This document shows, one piece after another, positions 9,304-16,823 of a stretch of DNA of 39,372 nucleotides. The notes below the pieces were generated by a model. That model saw nothing but the letters and a program-made list of their open reading frames with translations, was not told where the DNA came from and searched no databases. The position numbers and the translations under genes were made by a program. Every line of letters begins with the position of its first letter. Position 1 is the stretch's first letter. Source of the DNA: Holophagaceae bacterium (lineage in GTDB: Bacteria > Acidobacteriota > Holophagae > Holophagales > Holophagaceae); assembly GCA_025361205.1 (NCBI GenBank), contig JANYAS010000050.1, positions 1-39,372 of the forward strand, given 5' to 3'.

Positions 9304-9876
9304 ATGAACCGCATTGCAAGGTCTCTTGGTGTGGCAACTCTCGCCCTCGTCGGCATCGTCCTCTCTGCGGAGGACTTTCAGCCGCTGATGAAGGTCACCC
9401 AGGCCACCTGGCCTGAAAAGCAGCACATCGGCGTAATCTGCGACTACCGGGCGAACGAGGCCCAGGTATGGGCCCTCGCCAAGGCGGCTGGCGAAGGTGC
9501 GTTCATCACCGTGGCCGACACCCGGGTGGCCGAACAGGCAACTTCCGCTGCCACGATCCTGGCGAATCACCAGGCGGACTATGTGGTGCTGATGCCCCAC
9601 GACCGCCTGTTCCGCGACGGCTCCTTCGGCGCCACCGTCGCCATCAACCGGCTGGCAAAGCGGGGCGTCCCCGCCATCGGAACCACCCCCGTCGCACTGA
9701 AGCAGGGCGCCGTGTTCAGCCTGGGCGAGGGCACCGAGGGCCGGATCCTGGTGACCGACAGGCCCATCGGAACGGTGGATGTCATCCTTCCAAATCGCAC
9801 CCAGGCCAACCAGAGGGGCGGCCTGTTCATCCAGGAGAAGGGCATGGCAACCATCGCCGTGCATTCTGCAAGATGA
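9304..9876 (+). CDS. Secreted periplasmic-binding-protein-like protein
   Basis: A 190-aa protein with an apparent Sec signal peptide at residues 1-22 (Arg/hydrophobic/Ala, cleavage near VLSAEDF). The mature part has alternating strand/helix texture. Its GVPAIGTTPVALKQGAVFSLG segment recalls the C-terminal lobe of ABC-type substrate-binding proteins of the PF04392 kind, but at about half their length. GGAGG before ATG 9304 supports the start. It diverges from purD and ends before a strong hairpin terminator. No transporter genes are nearby, so a sensing or unknown envelope role is as likely as transport. Confidence 0.7.
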   Translation: MNRIARSLGVATLALVGIVLSAEDFQPLMKVTQATWPEKQHIGVICDYRANEAQVWALAKAAGEGAFITVADTRVAEQATSAATILANHQADYVVLMPHDRLFRDGSFGATVAINRLAKRGVPAIGTTPVALKQGAVFSLGEGTEGRILVTDRPIGTVDVILPNRTQANQRGGLFIQEKGMATIAVHSAR

Positions 9877-9889
9877 GCCGAAGTTCTTC

Positions 9890-9922
9890 GCAGGAAAGCC
9901 CGGCCAGGCCGGGCTTTCCTGC
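9890..9922. terminator. Bidirectional hairpin terminator
   Basis: A perfect 16-bp inverted repeat (arms 9890-9905 and 9907-9922) around a single base. The core is AAAGCCCGGCC/GGCCGGGCTTT. It lies exactly between two convergent genes (stops at 9876 and 9925), so it should end transcription from both sides. Confidence 0.85.
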
Positions 9923-9924
9923 GT

Positions 9925-10677
9925 TCAGAGCCACTCACCAAACTGATCCCGAAAGGTGCGGCTCAAGGTCAGGCGGGTGCCGTCCCTCATGATCACGAGG
10001 TAGTCCCCTCCGGTCCAGGGCTGGAATTCCTTGATGCAGTCCAGGTTCACGATGGCGGAGCGGTGGACGCGCCTGAACTGGGCCGGGTCCAGACGGTTCA
10101 GCACACCGGTCATGGTCTGGCGAAGCAGGTGGGAAGTTCCTTCGACGTGCAGGCGCACGTAGTTGTCCTCGGCCTCGATCCACTGAATGGTCGCCGTCTT
10201 GACTAGGACATACCGATCCGCCTGCTTCACCAACAGGCGGTCCACCCAAGGACGTTCCTGACGAAGCCCCGCGAGGAGCGCCCCCAGATCGGGTCCCTTG
10301 TCGCCGTTTGGCGGCGTGCACCAGCGTCGAGCCCGCTCCAGGGCCTGATGGAACCGCTCGGGCGAAAATGGCTTCAACAGGTAGTCGAGGGCGTGAACCT
10401 CGAAGGCGTGGAGCGCGTGCTGATCGTAGGCGGTGATGAAGAGGGTGGGCGGCATGCGGTCCGCCCCGATCGCCTCCACCACACCGAAACCGTCCAACTC
10501 AGGCATCTGAATGTCCAGGAACACTAGATCCGGCGAAAGCTCCTCGATGGCCTTCACGGCCTCCAGGCCGTTGGCGCACTCCCCGGCCACGTCAAAATCG
10601 GTGGCTCGCCGGAGCAGGTGCCGGATCCGCTGACGAGCCAGTGGTTCGTCATCCACCAGCAGGGCTCGGAGGTTCAC
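9925..10677 (-). CDS. LytTR-family response regulator (pair 2)
   Basis: A 250-aa regulator with a receiver (residues 1-120; LLVDDEP, D55 in LVFLDIQMPELDG, ITAYDQHALHAFEVHALDYL then LKPF). A linker and a C-terminal LytTR domain follow (about 150-250; IEAEDNYVRLHVEG, FRRVHRSAIVNLDCI). The domain layout matches AlgR/LytR-type regulators. The start is GTG at 10677, overlapping the kinase stop as GTGA. It is only moderately similar to the regulator at 5950, so the two pairs are unlikely to be a recent local duplication. Confidence 0.92.
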   Translation of the reverse strand: MNLRALLVDDEPLARQRIRHLLRRATDFDVAGECANGLEAVKAIEELSPDLVFLDIQMPELDGFGVVEAIGADRMPPTLFITAYDQHALHAFEVHALDYLLKPFSPERFHQALERARRWCTPPNGDKGPDLGALLAGLRQERPWVDRLLVKQADRYVLVKTATIQWIEAEDNYVRLHVEGTSHLLRQTMTGVLNRLDPAQFRRVHRSAIVNLDCIKEFQPWTGGDYLVIMRDGTRLTLSRTFRDQFGEWL

Positions 10678-11753
10678 GATTCCGCCTCTGCATCCAGGGG
10701 CAACCGCAGGATCACGAGCGTACCTCGGCCAGAAGCACCGAGGATATCGAGCCGATGCTTCCCCTTGTAGAGGAGGCCCAGCCGCGACCGCACATTCGCC
10801 AGACCCACACCTTCCCGACCGGAAACAAATCCTTCCCCATCGTCCTGAATCTCAATTACCAGATCACCGGACTCCTTCCGCACCCCCAGGCGCACGGTGC
10901 CACCCTGGGGCCGGTCGGCGAGCCCATGTTTCAGGGCGTTCTCGACCAGCGGCTGAAGGATGAAGTTGGGCACGCGGACCTCCATCAGCTCAGCCGGAAT
11001 CTGCAGCTCCACCCGCAGCCGGTCCTGGAAACGGATCTGCTCGATGCCGAGGTAGTCCTGGATGAAGACCAGCTCCCTGCGGAGGGTCACCCACTGATCC
11101 TGGGGGGCTTCCAGGGTCGTGCGGAGGAAATCCCCCAGGCGGCTGATCATCGTGTCCGCGCCATCGGGGTTGGAATGGACCAGGGCGGCGATGGAATTGA
11201 GCGTGTTGAACAGGAAGTGGGGCTGGAGCTGCATCCGCAGGGCCAGGTTCTGAGCCTCCGCGAACCGGGTCTCCAGGCGCGCAGCCTCGACTTCCCGGGC
11301 TTTGTATTTCCAGTAGATGCGCAGGCCATGGAAGGCGGCCACCACCGCCCACATGAACAGGAGGTTCGTGTGGAAGTAGGCGCGGTAGAAGCGGGGCAGT
11401 CCCTTGACCGCCATGGCCAGATCCAGCGGCTTCCGCCAGTCCCTGGACTCCACCAGGAGTGAAATGATGTAGGCCAGGAAGAGCCCGAGGGCGGCCACGA
11501 CCACGCTGGCCAGGAGATGCAGGGTCCACGTCCGCCACTGCGACCAGGCAAAGGATTCGATGGGCCGCCGGTTTGCGAGCCACAGCAGGAACAGCCCCAG
11601 CAGGCCCCAGGTTCCGTTCTGAAGGAGGTTCATCACTAGGAGGCGCACGATCGACGCCGAGGGGTACATGGCCAGGTCCCAGGTGGCCATGTAAAGCCCC
11701 ATGAGAGCCCAGATGCCCCAGTACCAGCCCCACCTCAGCCCCATGCGGTCCAT
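10674..11753 (-). CDS. LytS/YehU-type sensor histidine kinase (pair 2)
   Basis: A 359-aa membrane kinase. Four hydrophobic segments lie in residues 8-145, followed by a short coiled-coil-like linker (KYKAREVEAARLETRFAEA). The phosphoacceptor motif MQLQPHFLFNTLNSIAAL has H179. The HATPase domain has QPLVENALKHGL, DDGEGF and GVGLANVRSRL. ATG 11753 is the first start and ATG 11744 is equally possible; both have a weak GAGG upstream. It is translationally coupled to the regulator at 9925. The sensing segment is unlike that of pair 1, suggesting a different stimulus. Confidence 0.9.
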   Translation of the reverse strand: MDRMGLRWGWYWGIWALMGLYMATWDLAMYPSASIVRLLVMNLLQNGTWGLLGLFLLWLANRRPIESFAWSQWRTWTLHLLASVVVAALGLFLAYIISLLVESRDWRKPLDLAMAVKGLPRFYRAYFHTNLLFMWAVVAAFHGLRIYWKYKAREVEAARLETRFAEAQNLALRMQLQPHFLFNTLNSIAALVHSNPDGADTMISRLGDFLRTTLEAPQDQWVTLRRELVFIQDYLGIEQIRFQDRLRVELQIPAELMEVRVPNFILQPLVENALKHGLADRPQGGTVRLGVRKESGDLVIEIQDDGEGFVSGREGVGLANVRSRLGLLYKGKHRLDILGASGRGTLVILRLPLDAEAES

Positions 11754-11905
11754 GCCTCAAGCCTAGATGGGTGAGGGGCTTCCCGCCAGTCACATAGGGG
11801 CGAAAGGGTGGTTTCCAGGGGTGGCTGAATCCTGGGATAACTTGGTCGAGAATGCGTGCACGGAACTTCCAGTAGGGAGTAGGATGAGCGCGCCGGGAGG
11901 TCTGC

Positions 11906-12451
11906 ATGGCCACGATCACCTTAAATGGAAGCCCCACCCGCACCTGCGGTGAACTGCCCCTGCCGGGGTCGGGCACACCCCCCTTCACCCTCACGCGCCA
12001 TGATCTCAGCGAGTTCACCAGCGTGGATCTGGTGGGCCAGCGCGTGCTGCTGAGCATCTTCCCCAGCCTGGACACGTCCACCTGTGCCGAAAGCGTGCAG
12101 AAGTTTAACCACCTGTCGGCCGATCTGGCCGACACGGTCATGCTCTGCGTCTCCATGGACCTGCCGTTCGCCCAGGGCCTGTTCTGCGGGGCCCAGCGCC
12201 TGGACCGGGTGGTCCCCGCCTCCGCCTTCCGGCACACCGAGTTCGGCCAGGCCTTCGGCGTCACGATCATTGACGGACCCATGCGGGGCCTGTTCGCCCG
12301 GGCCGTCGTGGCCCTGGACGAGAACGGCACCGTCGTCCACACGGAACTGGTGCCGGAACTCACCCACGAACCCGACTACGACCTGGCCCTCCACGCGATC
12401 CGAAACCACCACCACCCCTGCCCCGAGGACGCCCTCGAGAGCACGGAGTAG
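11906..12451 (+). CDS. tpx: Thiol peroxidase (atypical 2-Cys peroxiredoxin)
   Basis: A 181-aa thioredoxin-fold peroxidase that reduces H2O2 and organic peroxides with thioredoxin as donor. The peroxidatic Cys is C60 in DTSTCAESVQKFN and the resolving Cys is C94 in DLPFAQGLFCGAQRL, both in the classic Tpx contexts. The N-terminal GSPTRTCGELPLPG is also typical. It is slightly longer than the usual 165-175 aa because of a polar C-terminal tail. GGAGG five bases upstream of ATG 11906 fixes the start. It diverges from the kinase at 10674 across about 150 bases and is followed by a GGTGAG-type hairpin repeat. Confidence 0.95.
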   Translation: MATITLNGSPTRTCGELPLPGSGTPPFTLTRHDLSEFTSVDLVGQRVLLSIFPSLDTSTCAESVQKFNHLSADLADTVMLCVSMDLPFAQGLFCGAQRLDRVVPASAFRHTEFGQAFGVTIIDGPMRGLFARAVVALDENGTVVHTELVPELTHEPDYDLALHAIRNHHHPCPEDALESTE

Positions 12452-12485
12452 GCCAACCCCGGCCCCGCAGTTCCAGGTATTAATG

Positions 12486-12556
12486 CCGGTGAGGAACATT
12501 GAGTAACGGTGAGAAGACAAGCTGCAGTCTCACCGACCCTCCCTGTTCCTCACCGG
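12486..12556. repeat. GGTGAG-rich palindromic repeat, copy 2
   Basis: A 71-bp element whose ends are a perfect 13-bp inverted repeat (CCGGTGAGGAACA at 12486-12498 and its complement at 12544-12556). The interior has AACGGTGAGAAG, the unit also seen near 5.8 kb and 36.1 kb. It lies between convergent genes (tpx and leuD), where a terminator would be expected. Confidence 0.75.
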
Positions 12557-12636
12557 ACGAATTCTATTCCCCTCACCACGAGTGCCCTGTCTGGCTCTTG
12601 CGTCAACGCAACCGAGGTTTGTTCGGGGATTGGTGA

Positions 12637-13131
12637 CTAGCTCCGCGTGGCCATCAGCCTGGCCCGCGTGTAGGGGATGAGCCCGCCCGCGTCCATGATG
12701 CCCTTGCGGGCGGCGGGCAGTTTCACCTGGTCGTAGGTCTTGCCGGTGGTCCGGTTGACCACATGGTCTTCCGTGATCTCCAGATCGTCCCCTACCGAGG
12801 CCCCGATGTCGGGGCAGATGACGACCTGCAGGCCCAGGTTGATGCTGTTCTGGAGGAAGATGCGCGAAATGCTCTTCGCCACCACGGCCACGTCGTGGCC
12901 CTTCAGGGTCGAGCAGGCCTGCTCCCGGCTGGAGCCGCAGCCGAAGTTCTCGCCGCCCACGATGATGGAGCCCGGCGCGAAGGCCTTGGCCCTGAGCTTG
13001 GCGTTGAAGTCCGTGCGGTCCGCGAAGGCGAACTGGGGGGTTTCCGAGGGCAGCACCGTGGCCATGTAGCGGCCCGGGTAGATGTCGTCGGTGCTGATGT
13101 CGTTCTCGAGCTTGATGATCACTTTGGCCAT
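12637..13131 (-). CDS. leuD: LeuD-type dehydratase small subunit (3-isopropylmalate dehydratase family)
   Basis: A 164-aa swivelling-domain subunit of the archaeal/short LeuD type, which forms an aconitase-fold hydro-lyase with the LeuC subunit. ENDISTDDIYPGRY at the N-terminus and GGENFGCGSSREQA (residues 59-72) are the family signatures. The substrate-contacting loop reads Y22-M-A-T-V. As I recall it, homoaconitases of this family carry an Arg two residues after the Tyr (YLRTT) to bind a distal carboxylate, so its absence here argues for an uncharged side chain on the substrate. ATG 13131 begins one base after the leuC stop. Substrate may be isopropylmalate, citramalate/citraconate or a relative; the neighbouring genes favour something other than plain leucine synthesis. 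Confidence 0.88.
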   Translation of the reverse strand: MAKVIIKLENDISTDDIYPGRYMATVLPSETPQFAFADRTDFNAKLRAKAFAPGSIIVGGENFGCGSSREQACSTLKGHDVAVVAKSISRIFLQNSINLGLQVVICPDIGASVGDDLEITEDHVVNRTTGKTYDQVKLPAARKGIMDAGGLIPYTRARLMATRS

Positions 13132-13132
13132 A

Positions 13133-14422
13133 TCAGGCTCCCTTCCTGGGGTCGGTGATGACGCCGGTGATGGCGGACGCGGCTGCCACCACCGGACTGC
13201 AGAGGTAGACCTCCGACTTGGGGTTCCCCATGCGGCCCTTGAAGTTGCGGTTGGTGGTGCTGAGGGCGGTTTCCCCGTCCCCCAGGGCGCCTTCGTGGAC
13301 GCCCAGGCAGGGACCACAGCCGGAGTTCATCACCACAGCGCCGGCCTTCATGAAGTCCTGGATATAGCCCTTGTCCAGGGCCTGGCCGAAGATCTTGCTG
13401 GAGGCAGGAAACACCAGCATGCGGGTGCCCTCCGCGACCTTCTTGCCGCGCAGGATGGCCGCCGCGTCGGCCAGATCATCCAGGCGGCCGTTGGTGCAGC
13501 TGCCGATGACAATCTGCTGGATGCGCTTTCCCACGACCGCCCCGATGGGCTTCACGTTATCCACCATGTGCGGGCAGGCGATCTGCGGTTCCAGGGCGGA
13601 CACGTCGATCTCTACCGTGCGGATGTACGTGGCGTCCGGATCCGGCGTCACACAGTCGATGGCATCGGTGACGCCCGCTTCCTCCCGGAGGTAGCGAACC
13701 GTCTCCTCGTCGCCCGGCACGATGCCGGAAGTCGCCCCGGCCTCCACACTCATGTTGCAGATGGCGATGCGACCGCTGGTGCTCATTTTGCGAATGGTCT
13801 CCCCATGGAACTCCAGCACCTTGTAGTTGGCGCCCTGGGCCGTCAGCTCGCCGATGAGGCGGAGGATGAGGTCCTTGGGGCCCACGAAAGGCGGGAACAC
13901 GCCCTTCACCACCACCTTGATGGTGGCGGGCACTTCGATATTCATGGCGATGCCCAGGGCCCAGGCCGAGGCCATTTCCGTGGCGCCGATGCCGAAGCTG
14001 AAGGCGCCCAGGGCCCCGTGGCTGGTGGTGTGGGAATCCGTGCCCACCACCACGAAGCCGGGCCGCACGTACCCGAACTCGGGCAGGATCTGGTGGCAGA
14101 TGCCGCCCACGTCACCGCGGATGTCATGGAATTTGGCGATCCCGGTGGCGGCCACGAATTCCCGGATCTTCTTATGGTTCGTGGCGGTCTTGGGAGACTC
14201 GGCCGGCACGCGGTGATCGAAGATGATGGCGATCCGGGCGGGATCCCAGACCTTGGCGGTCAGCCCGGTGCCCTCAAAGACTTCCTGGAACTGATTGATC
14301 ACTAGCGCCGCATTCTCGTGGGACATGGCGAGATCCACCTGGGGTTCCACCACCTCCCCCGCTACCACGGCGGGAAGGCTCGCAGCACGGGCCAGGATTT
14401 TTTCAACAACCGTCATGCCCAT
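13133..14422 (-). CDS. leuC: LeuC-type dehydratase large subunit (3-isopropylmalate dehydratase/homoaconitase family)
   Basis: A 429-aa large subunit with the [4Fe-4S]-binding cysteines C309 (VIGSCTNGRL), C369 and C372 (NSGCGPCLG). It also has the active-site GTDSHTTSHGALGAFSFG block. Its length fits the two-subunit archaeal-type enzymes rather than the roughly 470-aa enterobacterial LeuC. It catalyses stereospecific dehydration/rehydration of a 2- or 3-hydroxy diacid. GGAG lies 8 bases before ATG 14422; ATG 14416 is an alternative. leuD follows directly. No leuA or leuB of ordinary type is next to it; the upstream genes are a CoA-transferase, a CoA-lyase and an IDH-like dehydrogenase. Confidence 0.92.
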   Translation of the reverse strand: MGMTVVEKILARAASLPAVVAGEVVEPQVDLAMSHENAALVINQFQEVFEGTGLTAKVWDPARIAIIFDHRVPAESPKTATNHKKIREFVAATGIAKFHDIRGDVGGICHQILPEFGYVRPGFVVVGTDSHTTSHGALGAFSFGIGATEMASAWALGIAMNIEVPATIKVVVKGVFPPFVGPKDLILRLIGELTAQGANYKVLEFHGETIRKMSTSGRIAICNMSVEAGATSGIVPGDEETVRYLREEAGVTDAIDCVTPDPDATYIRTVEIDVSALEPQIACPHMVDNVKPIGAVVGKRIQQIVIGSCTNGRLDDLADAAAILRGKKVAEGTRMLVFPASSKIFGQALDKGYIQDFMKAGAVVMNSGCGPCLGVHEGALGDGETALSTTNRNFKGRMGNPKSEVYLCSPVVAAASAITGVITDPRKGA

Positions 14423-14451
14423 GGGGATCTCCTTAGGGGTCGTTCCAAAGT

Positions 14452-14528
14452 AACCTGTGCAGTTCAGGTTGTTTTGCTACGGCCCCTTATGCCGGACCGC
14501 AATAGTAACGACCAAGTTATTGTAACGA
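14452..14528 (-). promoter_or_regulatory. Putative leuC upstream control region with repeats
   Basis: The gap upstream of leuC holds a 19-bp inverted repeat AACCTG-N7-CAGGTT (14452-14470). Further out is CAATA...TATTG (14500-14522), overlapping two direct GTAACGA copies (14505-14511 and 14522-14528). The AT-richer block stands out from the surroundings and may be a promoter with an operator. The regulator is unknown, and no consensus was matched. Confidence 0.3.
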
Positions 14529-14534
14529 AACGGC

Positions 14535-15731
14535 TCAGATGATGCCTTTGGCTTTCAGGTCGGCCTGCTCAGCCTCTGAAATCCCGAGGGCTCCGAAGAC
14601 CTGTTGATTGTGCTCGCCCAGCGAGGGAGGTGGGGTCTCCACGGTGCCGGGGGTCTTCTCAAACAACGCCGTAAGGCCGAAGACCTCCACCTCGCCAAAT
14701 CCTGGCACGGCCACCTTCTGCAGCACCTTCCTGTGTTCCATCTGGGGCTGGCGCAGGGCCGCCTCCAGGGTCAGAATGTCGCCGCTGGGCACATCCTTCG
14801 CATTCAGTGCTTCTACCCAGAAGCCCGTTGGCCTCTGGGCCAGCCGAGCCTCCAGCAGGGGCGTGAGTTCCTTGCGATGTCTCTTGCGGGTGTCGCGTTC
14901 CGCGAACTGCGGATCCGCCTTCAGCTCCGGCAGCTCCAGCACATCACAGACGGCCTCCCACTGCTCCTGCTTATTGGCCGCGATGTTGATGTGGCCATCC
15001 TGGGTGCGGAAGGTGCCACTGGGCGCGGCCGTGAAGTTATCGTTGCCCATGAGGACGGGCTGCTCGCCGCCGATCAGGAGGTTGGCGGCCACCCAGCCCA
15101 TGAGCGGCATGATGCTATCCAGTAGGGCGATGTCGATGAACTGCCCCTCCCCGGTGCGTTCCCGGTGGAACAGGGCTGCCATCACGGCGAAGGCCGCATT
15201 CAGCCCCCCCACCGTATCGCAGACGGGGAAGCCCGTACGCAGTGGGTTCAGCCGCTCGTCGCCGTTCACGGCCATCTCGCCCGAGAGCCCCTGGATGATC
15301 TGGTCATAGGCGGGTTTCAGCGCATCGGGGCCGGTCTGGCCGAACCCCGAAATGGCGCAGTAGATGAGCTTGGGATTGAGCTCCACCAGGCTCTTGTAGC
15401 CGAGGCCCAGCCGCTCCATGACCCCGGGACGGAAGTTCTCCACCAGGATGTCAGCGGCCTTCACCAGGCGGCGGAACAGCGCCTTCCCTTCGGGCGACTT
15501 GGTGTTCAGCGTGATGGACAGCTTGTTGCAGTTCTGGGCCAGGAAACTGGTGCCCATGAGCTTCTTGTTAAGGTCGGGGAGGATACCCAGCTTCCGGGCC
15601 AGGTCCCCATCCTTGGGGTTCTCCACCTTGATGACCTCGGCCCCCAGCAGGGCCAAGTGCAGCGTCGCAAACGGCCCGGACAGCACATTCGTGAGATCCA
15701 GAACCTTGATGCCTTCGAGAATCTTCGCCAT
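14535..15731 (-). CDS. Class III (CaiB/BaiF) acyl-CoA transferase
   Basis: A 398-aa family III CoA-transferase, which moves CoA between carboxylic acids through a mixed-anhydride/thioester on an Asp. GIKVLDLTNVLSGPFATLHL at the N-terminus and VENFRPGVMERLGLGY are standard. The catalytic Asp is D172 in FPVCDTVGGLNAAF, equivalent to D169 of formyl-CoA transferase. Length is typical. ATG 15731 has GAGGTAGG upstream. Known relatives act on formate/oxalate, carnitine, benzylsuccinate, mesaconate, citramalate and others, so substrate cannot be read from sequence. Its position between a CoA-ester lyase and LeuCD suggests it activates the acid that the lyase cleaves, or releases the free acid for LeuCD. 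Confidence 0.9.
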   Translation of the reverse strand: MAKILEGIKVLDLTNVLSGPFATLHLALLGAEVIKVENPKDGDLARKLGILPDLNKKLMGTSFLAQNCNKLSITLNTKSPEGKALFRRLVKAADILVENFRPGVMERLGLGYKSLVELNPKLIYCAISGFGQTGPDALKPAYDQIIQGLSGEMAVNGDERLNPLRTGFPVCDTVGGLNAAFAVMAALFHRERTGEGQFIDIALLDSIMPLMGWVAANLLIGGEQPVLMGNDNFTAAPSGTFRTQDGHINIAANKQEQWEAVCDVLELPELKADPQFAERDTRKRHRKELTPLLEARLAQRPTGFWVEALNAKDVPSGDILTLEAALRQPQMEHRKVLQKVAVPGFGEVEVFGLTALFEKTPGTVETPPPSLGEHNQQVFGALGISEAEQADLKAKGII

Positions 15732-15755
15732 CGACCTACCTCAAAAACGAATGGG

Positions 15756-15822
15756 CCACGGATAAACACGGATGAACACAGATAAAAAGAAGGCATCCGT
15801 GTTCATCCGTGTTTATCCGTGG
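15756..15822. repeat. CACGGAT-type palindromic repeat overlapping the lyase stop codon
   Basis: Two perfect 24-bp inverted arms (15756-15779 and 15799-15822) separated by 19 bases. They are built from CCACGGATAAACACGGATG and its complement. The right arm contains the final codons and the TGA (15803-15805) of the HMG-CoA-lyase-family gene, so the repeat supplies the protein's last few residues (A-T-D-K-H-G). It probably also acts as the hairpin between the two genes. Confidence 0.85.
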
Positions 15823-16735
15823 CAAAAACAGATTTTCCGACAGGGACGAGCGGCCCTGTCTTGTAGACGCAGCCGGGGAGGTCCCGGCCGAAGTGGGCGG
15901 CCACATCCCGGGTCACGCCGATGACGACGGCGAGGTCGATGTCCGTGCGCTGGCCCGTGCGCTGGAGGCCGTGCACGAGGTCCTCCGTGGCCACGTTGCC
16001 GGCCGCCACCTTGGTAAAGGGGCAGCCGCCGAGACCGCCAAAACTGGTCTCGATGGCTGCGACGCCGGCTTCCATGGCCGCATAGACACTGGCCATGCCC
16101 AGGCCATAGGTGTCGTGGATGTGGGCGGTGATTTCGGCCTTGGCATCCAGTGCCAGGACCTTTTGTACGTAGCGCCGGACCTGGCTGGGATGGGCGTGAC
16201 CGGCGGTATCCGCCAGGCTGATGGCAGTTAGCCCGGCTTCCAGATACGCGGCGACGATGGCCAGCACGCGGGCCTCGTCGATGGCGCCCTCGAAACCGCA
16301 GCCGAAGGCGCTCTGCACGCTCACCTGCACCTTACGCCCGGCCTGCTTGCCTTCCAGGGCCGTGGCGATGATGCGGCGGGTGGCGTCCTCGGTGCTCATG
16401 CCCGTGTTCTTGCGGCTGTGCGTATCCGAGGCGGACACGCCCATGCAGATGAGCTGCACGCCCCCGTCCAGGGCCCGCTCCAGGCCCTTCTCGTTGAGCA
16501 CCAGACCCGACAACACGGCGCGGTGGGATTCCTTGGCAAGGATCCGAAATAGTTCATCCGTGTCCGCCATCTGGGGCACCTTGTCGCCCCGCACGAAGGA
16601 GCCCACCTGGACGATATCCACCCCCGAATCCGCCATGCGGCGGATCCAGTCGAGCTTGGTTTCAGTCGGCACAACCGCGGACTCGGCCTGAAGACCGTCG
16701 CGGGGGCCGACTTCGTGGATGAGAATCGGGTTCAT
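15803..16735 (-). CDS. HMG-CoA lyase family C-C lyase (HMG-CoA / citramalyl-CoA lyase-like)
   Basis: A 310-aa TIM-barrel lyase that cleaves 3-hydroxy-3-methyl-acyl-CoA-type thioesters to acetyl-CoA plus a keto acid. Catalytic signatures are HEVGPRDGLQ (R12, D13), the metal ligands H205 and H207 in TAHIHDTYG, and the GLGGCPF loop with C238. An oddity is the position matching the catalytic Glu of HMG-CoA lyase (IEV.SFV), which appears as Gln (Q43 in IVQVGSFV). This suggests altered chemistry or substrate. The last residues and stop lie inside a palindromic repeat. ATG 16735 is the natural start. Neighbouring CoA-transferase, LeuCD and IDH-like genes make citramalyl-CoA or a similar ester a reasonable guess over HMG-CoA. 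Confidence 0.85.
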   Translation of the reverse strand: MNPILIHEVGPRDGLQAESAVVPTETKLDWIRRMADSGVDIVQVGSFVRGDKVPQMADTDELFRILAKESHRAVLSGLVLNEKGLERALDGGVQLICMGVSASDTHSRKNTGMSTEDATRRIIATALEGKQAGRKVQVSVQSAFGCGFEGAIDEARVLAIVAAYLEAGLTAISLADTAGHAHPSQVRRYVQKVLALDAKAEITAHIHDTYGLGMASVYAAMEAGVAAIETSFGGLGGCPFTKVAAGNVATEDLVHGLQRTGQRTDIDLAVVIGVTRDVAAHFGRDLPGCVYKTGPLVPVGKSVFATDKHG

Positions 16736-16754
16736 TGAAAAACCTCTGGTCTTT

Positions 16755-16817
16755 AACCGCAGATGACGCAGATAACAACCTCAAGCCCTATCTGCGAAAT
16801 CTGCGTCATCTGCGGTT
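16755..16817. repeat. GCAGATGACGCAGAT-type palindromic repeat
   Basis: Perfect 19-bp inverted arms (16755-16773, AACCGCAGATGACGCAGAT; 16799-16817). They lie immediately downstream of the IDH-like gene (stop at 16824) and upstream of the lyase gene, with a T/A-rich edge at 16818-16837. It probably works as a terminator or RNA-end structure. A degenerate relative sits at 18151-18239. Confidence 0.8.
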
Positions 16818-16823
16818 CAATTT

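Noticed and set aside
13082-14305. 407-codon plus-strand frame opposite leuC
   Set aside because: Antisense shadow of LeuC with its cluster cysteines; no ribosome site or domain.
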